A stretch of DNA of 35,979 nt, taken from Spirochaetia bacterium. Its GTDB lineage: Bacteria > Spirochaetota > Spirochaetia > Treponematales > Rectinemataceae. The notes under the pieces were generated by a model, which saw only the letters and a program-made list of their open reading frames with translations, was not told the DNA's origin and did not search any database. The position numbers and the translations under genes were made by a program. Location: contig JARKOY010000130.1 in assembly GCA_029975555.1 (NCBI GenBank), positions 1-35,979 on the forward strand, in the 5' to 3' direction. The stretch's first letter is position 1; every line of letters starts with the position of its first letter. Shown here in pieces: positions 25,679 to 33,982 of this stretch.

Positions 25679-25719
25679 ACAAAAAGGCCGGTATGCGATC
25701 CTAAAGGACGCATACCGGC
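25679..25719 (-). terminator. Strong hairpin between the binding-protein gene and the ATPase gene
   Basis: GCCGGTATGCG at 25687-25697 and CGCATACCGGC at 25709-25719 are perfect 11-base arms around an 11-base loop. On the minus strand the hairpin is followed by CTTTTTG. It starts 12 bases after the stop of the substrate-binding protein gene. Such partial terminators typically give more binding protein than transporter subunits. Confidence 0.85.
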
Positions 25720-25730
25720 AACGGAATGTT

Positions 25731-26804
25731 TCATTGCACCTTGCCGACAACCCCTTCGACAAACCAATCCATAGCAAGCTGTTTGTCGTCGGGAATTACT
25801 TCACCGGCCTTATACACGATCTTGCCGGTTTGATCTTTTATCGGACCGGTAAAAATACTCCAACCCCCTAAGATTTTTTTGCGAGCATCCTCGACTTCTT
25901 TTTTGACATTTGCAGGTACTCGTGAGCTCAGCTCCGAGAGCCTTGCGATGTTGTCTTTAAGACCACCCCAAAACTGATGCGTTTTCCACGTACCATTCAA
26001 CACATTCTGAATGGTGGCAATATAATATGTTTCCCAGTTCCAAACGGCGCTGGCGAGCACCGTATCCCCCACAAATTTGCCCATATCGGAATCATAGCCG
26101 ATAGAAAGCTTTCCGCGCTCTTGTGCGGCTTTTTGGGGTTCCGTAGTATCCTGATGCTGAGCAATAATATCGCAGCCAGCGTCGAGCAAAGCGACTGCAG
26201 CTTCCCGTTCTTTTACGGGGTCATACCAGGTATTTGTCCACACAACTTGAACTTTTGCGTTCGGATTCACCGAGCGTACCCCAAGCGTAAAGCCATTGAT
26301 ACCTCTCACGACTTCGGGGATACCGAAGGCTGCGACGTATCCGATTTTGTTCGACTTCGTCATGCGACCAGCGATAATTCCTGTCAGGTAGCGAGCCTCT
26401 TCAATGCGACCAAAATAGGTCGCCATATTTGGGGCTGTTTTATAGCCAGAGCAATGCTCAAAAATGATTTTGGGGAATTCTTTGGCGACCGCGTACGTTG
26501 GATCCATATATCCAAAACTAGTAGTAAAAATGACATCGAAACCCTGAATTGCATACTGCCGAATAATGCGTTCCGCATCAGGGCCTTCCGGCACATTTTC
26601 GACATATTTTGTCTCGATTTTATCGCCGAAATACTGCTGCAAGGCGAGCCTGCCCCGCTCGTGCTCATACGTCCAACCAAGATCACCCGGCGGGCCGATG
26701 TAGACGAATGCCACCTTTAAAGGCTTTTTTGCCTGTGCGGTGGCGGGCAAGACAAGCGGAATCAGCATAAGCATTGCGACGAGACCAAGAAAAATCTTTC
26801 TCAT
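25731..26804 (-). CDS. BMP-family ABC transporter substrate-binding protein
   Basis: A 357-residue periplasmic protein. The signal peptide is MRKIFLGLVAMLMLIPLVLP followed by ATAQA, and KKPLKVAFVYIGPPGDLGWTYEHERG starts the mature domain, which is typical of the BMP (PnrA-like) family that binds purine nucleosides. Other family segments: RQYAIQGFDVIFTTSFGYMDPT, EHCSGYKTAPNMATYFGRIEEARYLTG and YDPVKEREAAVALLDAGCDIIAQHQDTTEPQKAAQERG. The cleavage context is a plain AQA site with no lipobox cysteine, so the protein appears soluble rather than lipidated, although many relatives are lipoproteins. The ATG is preceded by GGGAGG. A consensus promoter lies just upstream, and it is the first gene of the importer and purine operon. 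Confidence 0.92.
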   Translation of the reverse strand: MRKIFLGLVAMLMLIPLVLPATAQAKKPLKVAFVYIGPPGDLGWTYEHERGRLALQQYFGDKIETKYVENVPEGPDAERIIRQYAIQGFDVIFTTSFGYMDPTYAVAKEFPKIIFEHCSGYKTAPNMATYFGRIEEARYLTGIIAGRMTKSNKIGYVAAFGIPEVVRGINGFTLGVRSVNPNAKVQVVWTNTWYDPVKEREAAVALLDAGCDIIAQHQDTTEPQKAAQERGKLSIGYDSDMGKFVGDTVLASAVWNWETYYIATIQNVLNGTWKTHQFWGGLKDNIARLSELSSRVPANVKKEVEDARKKILGGWSIFTGPIKDQTGKIVYKAGEVIPDDKQLAMDWFVEGVVGKVQ

Positions 26805-26871
26805 TGGGTGCCTCCCTCATCCTTATAGAATCAAGACGGATCAAATCCGACAGCACTCCCGCGCTGGAAAA

Positions 26872-26900
26872 AGTGTAGCTTCCAAACCGCCGGCTGTCAA
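26872..26900 (-). promoter_or_regulatory. Strong sigma-70-type promoter of the purine transport operon
   Basis: Minus-strand TTGACA (26895-26900) and TACACT (26872-26877) are separated by exactly 17 bases. The start is expected near 26865, giving a leader of about 60 bases, too short for a typical riboswitch. A copy of the dispersed repeat word lies 22 bases upstream of the -35. Confidence 0.75.
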
Positions 26901-27013
26901 ATGATAAATCGAGGTAAATCGAGGGACAGAGGTTGGTTTAAAATTCTATGCAGGAGGAAAGACCGAGGGAAGGTCGAGGTCGCGCGGGGGCGTGAGGGAC
27001 AGAGCTTTATTCC

Positions 27014-27805
27014 TCAGCGCGTCGTCACAAAAGCATCCTGGCTCGCCCCACGCACAGCCTTCACCGTGAGGAGCCATTTCTTAGCCTCCTCTGATGAGGC
27101 ATAGGGGCCAACTTTCACTTGATAATACGTACGGCCGCCGATCTCTTTCGTCGCAATAATTGTACTCATGCCTCGAGAGACGAATTCATTGCGGAGTTTC
27201 TCCGCCGTGCCCTTTTCTGAAAAACTTCCCACCTGGATCCAATATTCAAAAGTTGGCGCGGAAGCCTTAGGCGGATTGGGCGTGGGCGGGGACGGAGGAT
27301 TTGAAGAGTCTTTGCCTGCAGCTGAACTTGGAAGTGGACTTGAAGACTTGGTGGTAGTCGTCTTTGGAGAAGAAGAATCGGGCGGTGATGTTGAAGGTTT
27401 TTCTGATGGCTGCGCAGATGTAGGAGAAGTTTTCGATGGTGTGGAACTTTTGTCTAGTTCAGCAGAGATGGTGGCTTGTGGTTTACGACTTTCTGTTTTT
27501 TGATCTGTCGACGGAGCAGGGACAACAACCACCGAGCTTGTCGGCTTTAGCGCATTGGTGCTGTCGGTTTGAGTAGTGTCGGTAACCTGAGCATTTTCTC
27601 CTGATGATTGAACCACGATGCTCGGGAACGCAGAAAAGTCATTAGGGGACAGAGGCTTTGCCGGTGACCTTCCGGTCAAATCGAAAGGCTTCGATTTCGA
27701 GATATCATTGGGCGGAAACAGAATAAAAGCGGTCAAAAAGACTACAAGCGCAAATCCACTTACCGCTACTGCAATCCAGATGATCTTCTTTGAACGATCT
27801 GACAT
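27014..27805 (-). CDS. SPOR-domain membrane protein
   Basis: A 263-residue protein with a single N-terminal membrane segment (IIWIAVAVSGFALVVFLTAF, about residues 8-27), a long serine/proline/threonine-rich linker (about 35-185), and a C-terminal SPOR domain beginning FEYWIQVGSFSEKGTAEKL and ending YYQVKVGPYASSEEAKKWL. SPOR domains bind denuded peptidoglycan at division sites, so an outward-facing cell-envelope role is expected. The linker composition is unlike its neighbours, and the repeat-word copy at 27646-27654 lies in it (KPLSP). The ATG follows AGAGGTG. It is the last gene of the dnaJ-polA-coaE group, 21 bases after coaE. Its stop is followed by a region holding two further repeat words. 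Confidence 0.85.
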   Translation of the reverse strand: MSDRSKKIIWIAVAVSGFALVVFLTAFILFPPNDISKSKPFDLTGRSPAKPLSPNDFSAFPSIVVQSSGENAQVTDTTQTDSTNALKPTSSVVVVPAPSTDQKTESRKPQATISAELDKSSTPSKTSPTSAQPSEKPSTSPPDSSSPKTTTTKSSSPLPSSAAGKDSSNPPSPPTPNPPKASAPTFEYWIQVGSFSEKGTAEKLRNEFVSRGMSTIIATKEIGGRTYYQVKVGPYASSEEAKKWLLTVKAVRGASQDAFVTTR

Positions 27806-27826
27806 CTCTGCACCTCTACAGTAATG

Positions 27827-28465
27827 TTATCGGCAGAACTCATCGTCCGTTAAAATGGATTGTTTTCTATCGTCACTTACAAACTTCCTTAATAATACAG
27901 CCGTATTGGCTTCCAATTCGGCATAAGTCCCCACATTCCACAGCATATATATTGGAATTTCTCCCTGTGGTCTCATGCTCCATAAATATTTTTGATTTTC
28001 TATTCTTTGTAGAGCGCCTGCTATAGAAAGATGATCCCTCTCTTGTGCCCGCATGATTTTCTGATATAAGGGAGATCGCACTTCGATGATTGCTCTGCAA
28101 CACTTAATCTGAGGGAACCGATACAGTAAGGCTGCATTAATGCACAACTTTTCTACCCGATTTTTTTGAGCCTTTCCTATCTCATGGTCAAGCAACGAGA
28201 GCATGACGGGATGCACCGTGGATTCTAATACGTTCAACTGGTTTTTATCAGAAAAGACTATCGCCCCAAGCTTTTTTCGATCGATACCCCCATCTTCTTT
28301 CCGTATGGATTCACCAAAGCTACGTATCAACTGATCCGACACCTGCAAGAGCGCAGCATGTCCGAGCTTGTCGACATCGATCACTTCCCAGCCATATTGA
28401 GTGAGGATTCTTGCTACTTCATTTTTCCCTGCACAGTATCCACCAGTAAGGCCTATGATGCACAT
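27827..28465 (-). CDS. coaE: Dephospho-CoA kinase
   Basis: A 212-residue kinase for the last step of coenzyme A synthesis, adding phosphate to the 3' hydroxyl of dephospho-CoA. It begins MCIIGLTGGYCAGKNEVARIL with the P-loop near residues 7-14. IDVDKLGHAAL near 28 is the conserved substrate region, and HPVMLSLLDHEI near 85 fits the family. The P-loop ends GKN instead of the usual GKS/T, a change I associate with spirochaete CoaE proteins. The ATG at 28465 is preferred because AGGAG lies 9 bases before it, while the upstream ATG at 28474 abuts the same site. It follows polA by 42 bases. Confidence 0.85.
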   Translation of the reverse strand: MCIIGLTGGYCAGKNEVARILTQYGWEVIDVDKLGHAALLQVSDQLIRSFGESIRKEDGGIDRKKLGAIVFSDKNQLNVLESTVHPVMLSLLDHEIGKAQKNRVEKLCINAALLYRFPQIKCCRAIIEVRSPLYQKIMRAQERDHLSIAGALQRIENQKYLWSMRPQGEIPIYMLWNVGTYAELEANTAVLLRKFVSDDRKQSILTDDEFCR

Positions 28466-28507
28466 CGGACTCATCTCCTTATATCTATGGTGATTAAGAT
28501 TAAGAAT

Positions 28508-31303
28508 TTAGAGATGCATGTCGCCCCAGGAGGTGGCAGACTCCACACTGACCCTCAAGGGTATATCGAGCTGCACTGCATGTTCCATTTCATCTTTTAT
28601 AAGTTCCATCGCTTTGGGGACGGAGGTTTGAGGCGCTTCAAAGATAAGCTCATCATGGACCTGCAGGAGCATCCGGACTTCTGGCATTTTTTCTCGGAGT
28701 GCTCGGTGTACCTTTATCATCGCAATTTTGACGATATCCGCTGCTGTACCCTGAATGGGGGTGTTGACCGCCACCCTCTGTGCTGCTTGCTGTTCTGTCT
28801 TGTTTTTAGAATTAATGCCAAGAATTCTTCGTCTTCGGCCGAACAGCGTCGACGATATTCCACTTTCCTGGGCGTGCCGGACTGTCTTTTTTATGAATTC
28901 GGCAATACCGGCGTATGTCGAGAAGTAAGAGTCAATGAACTCTCTCGCAAGAGTGTTTGAAATTCCCAAGTCTCGCGCCAGCCTGAAAGCACTCATGCCA
29001 TAAATCACGCCAAAATTTATTGTCTTTGCAATCCTGCGGCGGTCTGCATCGACCTGATCTTCAGGTATCCCAAAGATCAAGGAAGCCGTCCGCTTATGAA
29101 TGTCCACTCCCTCTCTGAAAGCCTTCAGCAGGTTAGGATCTTGAGAAAGATGAGCCATGACGACAAGCTCAATTTGAGAATAATCTGCAGAGATGAGTAA
29201 GTTTCCCGGCTCGGCGATGAATGCCGCTCGAATTTTTCTCCCCTCTTCTTCCCGAATGGGAATATTCTGCAGATTGGGGTCTCTACTTGAGAGCCTCCCC
29301 GTAGCCGCTCCGGTTTGAACGAACGTGGTGTGGACTCGCCCTTGCGCCTCTGCAAGATCAGCAAGAGGCTCAATATAGGTATTTTTGAGTTTTGTCAAAA
29401 GCCTGTGCCGTAAAATGAGCTGAGGAACAGGATCGAGCGAAGCCAATTCTTCTAGGACAGATGTGTCTGTCGAGAACCCTGTCTTTGTTCGCTTTTGTAC
29501 AGGAAGCTTGCGTTCGTCGAAGAGGACCTCAGAAAGCTGCTTCGGAGAAGCCAGATTAAAATCATGCCCAACAAGTTGAAATATCCTTGCCTCGATATCG
29601 GCCAGTTCTCTTTGAAGCTCTTTGCCATATGATCGTAAGCGATCCACATCTATGCGAATCCCCCTGCGCTCCATTTCCGCAAGGATTGGTAGAAGAGGCA
29701 TCTCTATATTGAAAAACACATTGTGAAGCCCTGATGCTTCGATCTCCTTTGATAATCGCAAGTAAAGTTGAAAAGAAAAATCGGCATCTTCGGCGGCGTA
29801 TTGCGTTGCCTGTTCAATCGGTACATCGGCAAAAGTCCGTCCTTTGGGCACCACGTCTTCGTATTCAACCCCAGAGAGCCCTAAGAACCTGGCCGCAACC
29901 GAGGAAAGCGAAAAAGAAGGTGCTTCGGCATCCAAAACCCATGCAGCGACCATCGTGTCAAAGCAAGGGATTGCAACCTCTGTCCCCGCCGCAGCGAGCA
30001 CATTGATATCAAATTTAAGGTTATGTCCAACCAACAGCATGTGTTTTGCCTGAAGAAGCCTTGACAGAGAGGAAAGGGCTTGGCTTTTGGGTATACATTT
30101 CACATCAGGGCTTATCAGTGGTACATACCATCCCGATTTTGGCTCAAATGAAATAGAGAATCCAACAATATTGGCATTGTGAACATCCAAAGAGTCTGTT
30201 TCAGTATCAAAAGCGCAGACTCCTTTTGAGAGCGCGGCATTGATTATTTTGTCGAGCTTTTCTCCGTCAAGGACAGATTGATAGTTTACTGTTTTCTCCT
30301 CCTTTTGAGTTACTTCATGAACATTGTTTAAATTAGATTCCTTCGTTTCTAGAACAAGAACTTTTGGTCCATCCGTGGTAAGAGTCGGAGAATCTAACGC
30401 TGGAGGGACAGAGGTTTGAACAATTTTTTGCTTTCGCAGTTCCTCAGGAACTAAACTTTTCATATCTTCATTCAGAAAAAGAGGAGCTGCCGCAGGAAGA
30501 TCAAGCGCAAGCCGCAATGAAATGATATTGTTTGGACAATTAGGGACATTATAACATAGAGAGACAAGTTTTCTGGAAATAGATGCACTTTCTCGCCCAT
30601 CTTCGAGTTTTTTACGAAGGGACTCTGGCTCAATCTTCTGTAGATTATTATAGATCGCATCGAGTGATTCAAACTGAGAGATCAACTTCTGTGCTGTTTT
30701 ATCTCCAATCCCTTTCACACCAGGAATATTGTCGGAAGCATCACCCGTAAGAGCTAGATAATCGCCGATCTGCTCTGGTCTCACCCCCCATTCTTCCACT
30801 ACCCCAGAGGCATCTACTTCTCGAAAAGAAAAATTTTCAGAGGGACGGAGGGCCTTTGTCTTGTTTCCCACTAGCTGCAACAGATCTTTATCTCCAGAGA
30901 CAATAAAACAAGGCCTCTCTTCTCTTGCACATTGGGCTGCAAGTGTCGCGATGATGTCGTCAGCTTCATACCCTTCGCATCGTATGGTTGGAACACCCAA
31001 GACTTGAAGGATCGATTCGATTTTAGGAATTTGTGTGGTTAAATCCTCTGGGGTTTTCTGGCGCGTGGCTTTGTAAGACGTGAATTGGTTGTGGCGGAAC
31101 GTGGGGCCGATGGAATCGAGCGCAGCAGCAAATAATGTGGGCTTTTTCTGCTGAACAAGCGAAAAAAGGAACCGAAAGAAGCCGAACACTGCAGAGACAT
31201 TTTCACCACGCGAATTCCGCAGAGGTTTACGAATAAAGGCAAAATATGATCGATAAATAAATGCATATACATCTAGAAGATATAATGGCTCTTGGTCTTC
31301 CAT
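28508..31303 (-). CDS. polA: DNA polymerase I
   Basis: A 931-residue three-domain polymerase for repair and Okazaki fragment processing. The 5' nuclease domain comes first (LYLLDVYAFIYRSYFAF, ALTGDASDNIPGVKGIGDKTAQKL). A linker of variable composition follows near 290-345. The 3'-5' exonuclease has intact motifs: FDTETDSLD, VGHNLKFDINVL and YAAEDADFSFQLY. The polymerase domain shows DYSQIELVVMAHLSQD, RRIAKTINFGVIYGMS and LLQVHDELIFE. Proofreading therefore appears functional. An alternative ATG 18 bases upstream at 31321 cannot be excluded; 31303 is chosen for its GGGGTG ribosome-binding site. Four copies or variants of the repeat word are embedded, two of them in the nuclease/linker region. 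The DNA is AT-rich compared with the purine genes. Confidence 0.95.
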   Translation of the reverse strand: MEDQEPLYLLDVYAFIYRSYFAFIRKPLRNSRGENVSAVFGFFRFLFSLVQQKKPTLFAAALDSIGPTFRHNQFTSYKATRQKTPEDLTTQIPKIESILQVLGVPTIRCEGYEADDIIATLAAQCAREERPCFIVSGDKDLLQLVGNKTKALRPSENFSFREVDASGVVEEWGVRPEQIGDYLALTGDASDNIPGVKGIGDKTAQKLISQFESLDAIYNNLQKIEPESLRKKLEDGRESASISRKLVSLCYNVPNCPNNIISLRLALDLPAAAPLFLNEDMKSLVPEELRKQKIVQTSVPPALDSPTLTTDGPKVLVLETKESNLNNVHEVTQKEEKTVNYQSVLDGEKLDKIINAALSKGVCAFDTETDSLDVHNANIVGFSISFEPKSGWYVPLISPDVKCIPKSQALSSLSRLLQAKHMLLVGHNLKFDINVLAAAGTEVAIPCFDTMVAAWVLDAEAPSFSLSSVAARFLGLSGVEYEDVVPKGRTFADVPIEQATQYAAEDADFSFQLYLRLSKEIEASGLHNVFFNIEMPLLPILAEMERRGIRIDVDRLRSYGKELQRELADIEARIFQLVGHDFNLASPKQLSEVLFDERKLPVQKRTKTGFSTDTSVLEELASLDPVPQLILRHRLLTKLKNTYIEPLADLAEAQGRVHTTFVQTGAATGRLSSRDPNLQNIPIREEEGRKIRAAFIAEPGNLLISADYSQIELVVMAHLSQDPNLLKAFREGVDIHKRTASLIFGIPEDQVDADRRRIAKTINFGVIYGMSAFRLARDLGISNTLAREFIDSYFSTYAGIAEFIKKTVRHAQESGISSTLFGRRRRILGINSKNKTEQQAAQRVAVNTPIQGTAADIVKIAMIKVHRALREKMPEVRMLLQVHDELIFEAPQTSVPKAMELIKDEMEHAVQLDIPLRVSVESATSWGDMHL

Positions 31304-31330
31304 TTCGACACCCCATTTCATTAAGAGCGC

Positions 31331-31816
31331 TCATGTCGCGTTTGCTGCACGAGATGCTTCCCATGTTTCTATCAGTTGGTACGCCGTATTGATTTTTGCG
31401 CTTATCTCCGTGGCTGTCCGCAAATTTTCCGGAGAATCTGTATGTCGGTCAGGGTGGTGTTTTTTCAGAAGTTCTTTATAACGAATTTTTACCACCGAAA
31501 AAGGCGTATATGGTTCAAGCCCCAAAAATCGGTATGCATCCTCCACAGCACGGCGCTTAATATCTTCATCGCTATGCTGAGCAGCATAAGATTGATATGT
31601 CGAAGAATCCCGACGACGGCGTTCATCAGCGTGATGCTCAGACTCAGTCTTTGAAGGATCAAGATAGGATTCCAGTTCTTCCCATGCATCAGCAAGATCT
31701 TGATCTGCAAAACTTCCTGGATGTTGAGAATACACGTATCCCGAATCTTTGCCCAATGCCGACGACATCCAAGCTCGAACTAATTTTTCAAGCCTGTCAA
31801 ATATCTGATCCACCAC
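31331..31816 (-). CDS. J-domain protein (DnaJ-like)
   Basis: A 161-residue protein whose C-terminal third is a J domain: AYRFLGLEPYTPFSVVKIRYKELLKKHHPDRH with the HPD motif near 127-129, and a following helix that ends in INTAYQLIETWE. J domains stimulate the ATPase of DnaK. The first 90 residues are acidic and charged, with no zinc-finger or substrate domain, so this is a specialised co-chaperone and not DnaJ itself. The start is a GTG (31816, or the next GTG 3 bases on) after GAGG. It heads the minus-strand group leading to polA, 27 bases away. Its promoter overlaps that of the divergent psuK gene. Confidence 0.8.
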   Translation of the reverse strand: MVDQIFDRLEKLVRAWMSSALGKDSGYVYSQHPGSFADQDLADAWEELESYLDPSKTESEHHADERRRRDSSTYQSYAAQHSDEDIKRRAVEDAYRFLGLEPYTPFSVVKIRYKELLKKHHPDRHTDSPENLRTATEISAKINTAYQLIETWEASRAANAT

Positions 31817-31841
31817 ATACCTCGCTCATACTGCGTTTAGA

Positions 31842-31854
31842 TGGTACTATATCA
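31842..31854. promoter_or_regulatory. Overlapping divergent extended -10 elements
   Basis: TGGTACTATATCA reads as TGG-TACTAT on the plus strand toward psuK and as TGA-TATAGT on the minus strand toward the J-domain gene. Two polymerases could not occupy it at once, so the two operons may compete. No clear -35 is seen for either. Confidence 0.4.
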
Positions 31855-31884
31855 TATTCACGAGAGATGGTAGAGGGGAACCAC

Positions 31885-33027
31885 GTGTTGCGGATAGATG
31901 GGAAAATACAACCCTATTGCGTTGTTGTGGGTGGGATCAATATAGATATTCAGGCCTTTTGTCATACCGAATATATTATGAAAGACTCGAATCCTGGGTA
32001 TGTAAAAAGATGTGTAGGGGGAGTGGGCCGAAACATCGCTGAAAACCTCGTACGTCTCGGCCTCCATACCGAGATGATCACAGTATTGGGAGATTCCACA
32101 GGGTGGAAGAGACTCATTTCCCATACAGAACATACAGGGATAGGTCTGGACTATAGTCCGCGTCTTCCTAGAGTACCTCTGCCAACATATCTTTGTATTC
32201 TTGAGAGGGACGGAGGTTTGGTGGGAGCTGTTGCTGATATGGGTGCTATTGAACGAATGCGGGTAGAGCATCTCAATGAGCAAAAAGCCTTACTGGACGG
32301 TGCTGCAGCCATTATTGTGGATGGGAATATACCCCAGGCCTGCATCGAATGGATTGCTGCCCAATATGGTACGAACGGTAGCAGGAATGTATTGATCGAT
32401 ATTTCAGAGAAAAATCAGACGGTTCAAAGACCTCTGCTTATTGCCGATCCAGTGTCTTCTGCAAAAGCGAGAAAATTTAGGGGATGCTTTGGTAGATTCG
32501 ATATCGCAAAACCCAACATTGTCGAGGCAACGGTCATTGCGGGGACAGAGAAAGATGCATCACTTTCGGTGATTATCTCGGCCATGCGAAGAACATCTAA
32601 TCTCCCAAGAGAGCTTTATGTATCTACTGGAGAACATGGAATAGATGTGATTGAGAATGATTGTTCAGTAAGCATTCCTTTGCCGCCTCCAGAGCTCCGT
32701 CCCCATTCGAGAAATCTTTCCGGAGCAGGAGATGCAGCATGTGCTGCGCTTGTTTGGATTTCCATCTACCAGAGATTGATTGCTCGAAAGAGAGGGAAAA
32801 GTGGTGGTGAATGTGAACCTAAATCTATAAACCTCTGTCCCCAGACCAAAGCCAAAATCGCCCTTGCAGCCGCGCTTTATGCAGCTTCTTCTGAATATCC
32901 TGTAAATCGAAGATTAAATCAGGACAGTCTGTGCAAAACGATCATAAACTGTTATCCTGAACTTGCTGATGTTATTAATGATATTCGGATGGAATTAAAA
33001 TATGAACCTTTATCTCGATATTTCTGA
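31885..33027 (+). CDS. psuK: PfkB-family kinase, probable pseudouridine kinase
   Basis: A 380-residue ribokinase/PfkB-family kinase. VVVGGINIDIQAF at the N-terminus is typical of pseudouridine kinases. GGVGRNIAENLVRLG near 53 is the PfkB signature 1 region, GAVADM follows, and RNLSGAGDAACAALVW near 278 holds the catalytic aspartate in GAGD. It would phosphorylate pseudouridine to its 5'-phosphate for the glycosidase encoded next. The start is uncertain: a GTG at 31885 has GAGGGG 6 bases upstream, while an in-frame ATG at 31867 has only a weak site. A segment near residues 305-325 (KRGKSGGECEPKSINLCPQ) looks inserted and carries an exact repeat word. The stop overlaps psuG by 26 bases. Confidence 0.85.
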   Translation: MLRIDGKIQPYCVVVGGINIDIQAFCHTEYIMKDSNPGYVKRCVGGVGRNIAENLVRLGLHTEMITVLGDSTGWKRLISHTEHTGIGLDYSPRLPRVPLPTYLCILERDGGLVGAVADMGAIERMRVEHLNEQKALLDGAAAIIVDGNIPQACIEWIAAQYGTNGSRNVLIDISEKNQTVQRPLLIADPVSSAKARKFRGCFGRFDIAKPNIVEATVIAGTEKDASLSVIISAMRRTSNLPRELYVSTGEHGIDVIENDCSVSIPLPPPELRPHSRNLSGAGDAACAALVWISIYQRLIARKRGKSGGECEPKSINLCPQTKAKIALAAALYAASSEYPVNRRLNQDSLCKTIINCYPELADVINDIRMELKYEPLSRYF

Positions 33028-33982
33028 AGAAGTTCATGATGCTTTACGCATGAACATGCCTATAGTTGCCCTTGAATCCACCATAATAACACATGGAATG
33101 CCGTGGCCTCAAAACATTGAGACCGCTTTGGAGGTTGAAGATGCAGTCAGAGAAGAAGGTGCTGTTCCTGCGACTATTGCAATTATTGAGGGGCGACTAA
33201 AGGTTGGCCTTTCCCACGATGAGTTGAGATGCCTTGCTGATGGCTCCCTTCATCCTACTAAGGCTTCTCGGAGAGATATTCCTATGCTTGTTGCCCGACA
33301 TGGAAATGGCGCAACAACGGTCTCTGGAACAATGCTTATCGCTGAGAGAGCAGGAATTCATTTGTTTGCAACAGGTGGAATTGGTGGCGTACACCGTGGG
33401 GCCGAAAGGACATGGGATGTTTCGGCAGATCTGGAAGAACTTTCGCATTCAAATGTCGCGGTCGTGTGTGCCGGGGCCAAGGCTATCCTCGATTTACCAA
33501 AGACAATGGAGTATCTTGAGACAAAAGGAGTGCCTGTCATAGGTTTTGGGACATCGGAACTTCCCGCATTTTATACACATGAATCAGGGATAAAGCTTTC
33601 CCAGCACCTTGATAGTCCTCAAGAGGTTGCTTTACTTCTCTATACCAAATGGGCCTTAGAATTGAGCGGAGGAGTTGTAATCGCGAATCCTATACCCGTC
33701 CAATATGCAATGGACAAATCGGTGATTGATGCAGCGATCGAGAAAGCGATTGAGGAATCTGAAGTTAAAGGCTTCAAGGGAGCCGAACTTACTCCATATT
33801 TATTAGCTCGTGTCGCAGAAATAACGGGAGGTGATTCATTAGAAGCGAATGTTGCACTTGTAAAGAATAATGCACGTGTAGCAGCAAGGATTGCCAAAGA
33901 GTATGAACGAATCAGATTTGAAGCAGAGCAGGGGGGAGCACCTCTGTCCCCACACCAACTTCACGAGGAGGAAAGCGTATGA
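33002..33982 (+). CDS. psuG: Pseudouridine-5'-phosphate glycosidase
   Basis: A 326-residue enzyme that splits (or reversibly joins) uracil and ribose 5-phosphate from pseudouridine 5'-phosphate. Family blocks are intact: PIVALESTIITHGMPWPQN near 20-38, ATIAIIEGRLKVGL, HGNGATTVSGTMLIAERAGI near 100, FATGGIGGVHRGAERTWDVSADL near 120, and TPYLLARVAEITGGDSLEANVALVKNNARVA near 270. The last 15 residues or so (QGGAPLSPHQLHEEE) extend past the usual end and carry a repeat-word copy. It starts inside the psuK gene and overlaps the FAH gene by 4 bases (ATGA). With psuK it forms a pathway that recovers uracil and ribose from modified RNA nucleosides. Confidence 0.95.
   Translation: MNLYLDISEEVHDALRMNMPIVALESTIITHGMPWPQNIETALEVEDAVREEGAVPATIAIIEGRLKVGLSHDELRCLADGSLHPTKASRRDIPMLVARHGNGATTVSGTMLIAERAGIHLFATGGIGGVHRGAERTWDVSADLEELSHSNVAVVCAGAKAILDLPKTMEYLETKGVPVIGFGTSELPAFYTHESGIKLSQHLDSPQEVALLLYTKWALELSGGVVIANPIPVQYAMDKSVIDAAIEKAIEESEVKGFKGAELTPYLLARVAEITGGDSLEANVALVKNNARVAARIAKEYERIRFEAEQGGAPLSPHQLHEEESV

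Noticed and set aside
31597-31884. N-terminal extension of the pseudouridine kinase
   Set aside because: The frame stays open upstream, but this stretch is antisense to the J-domain gene and not homologous to PfkB kinases. A Shine-Dalgarno supports a start near 31885.
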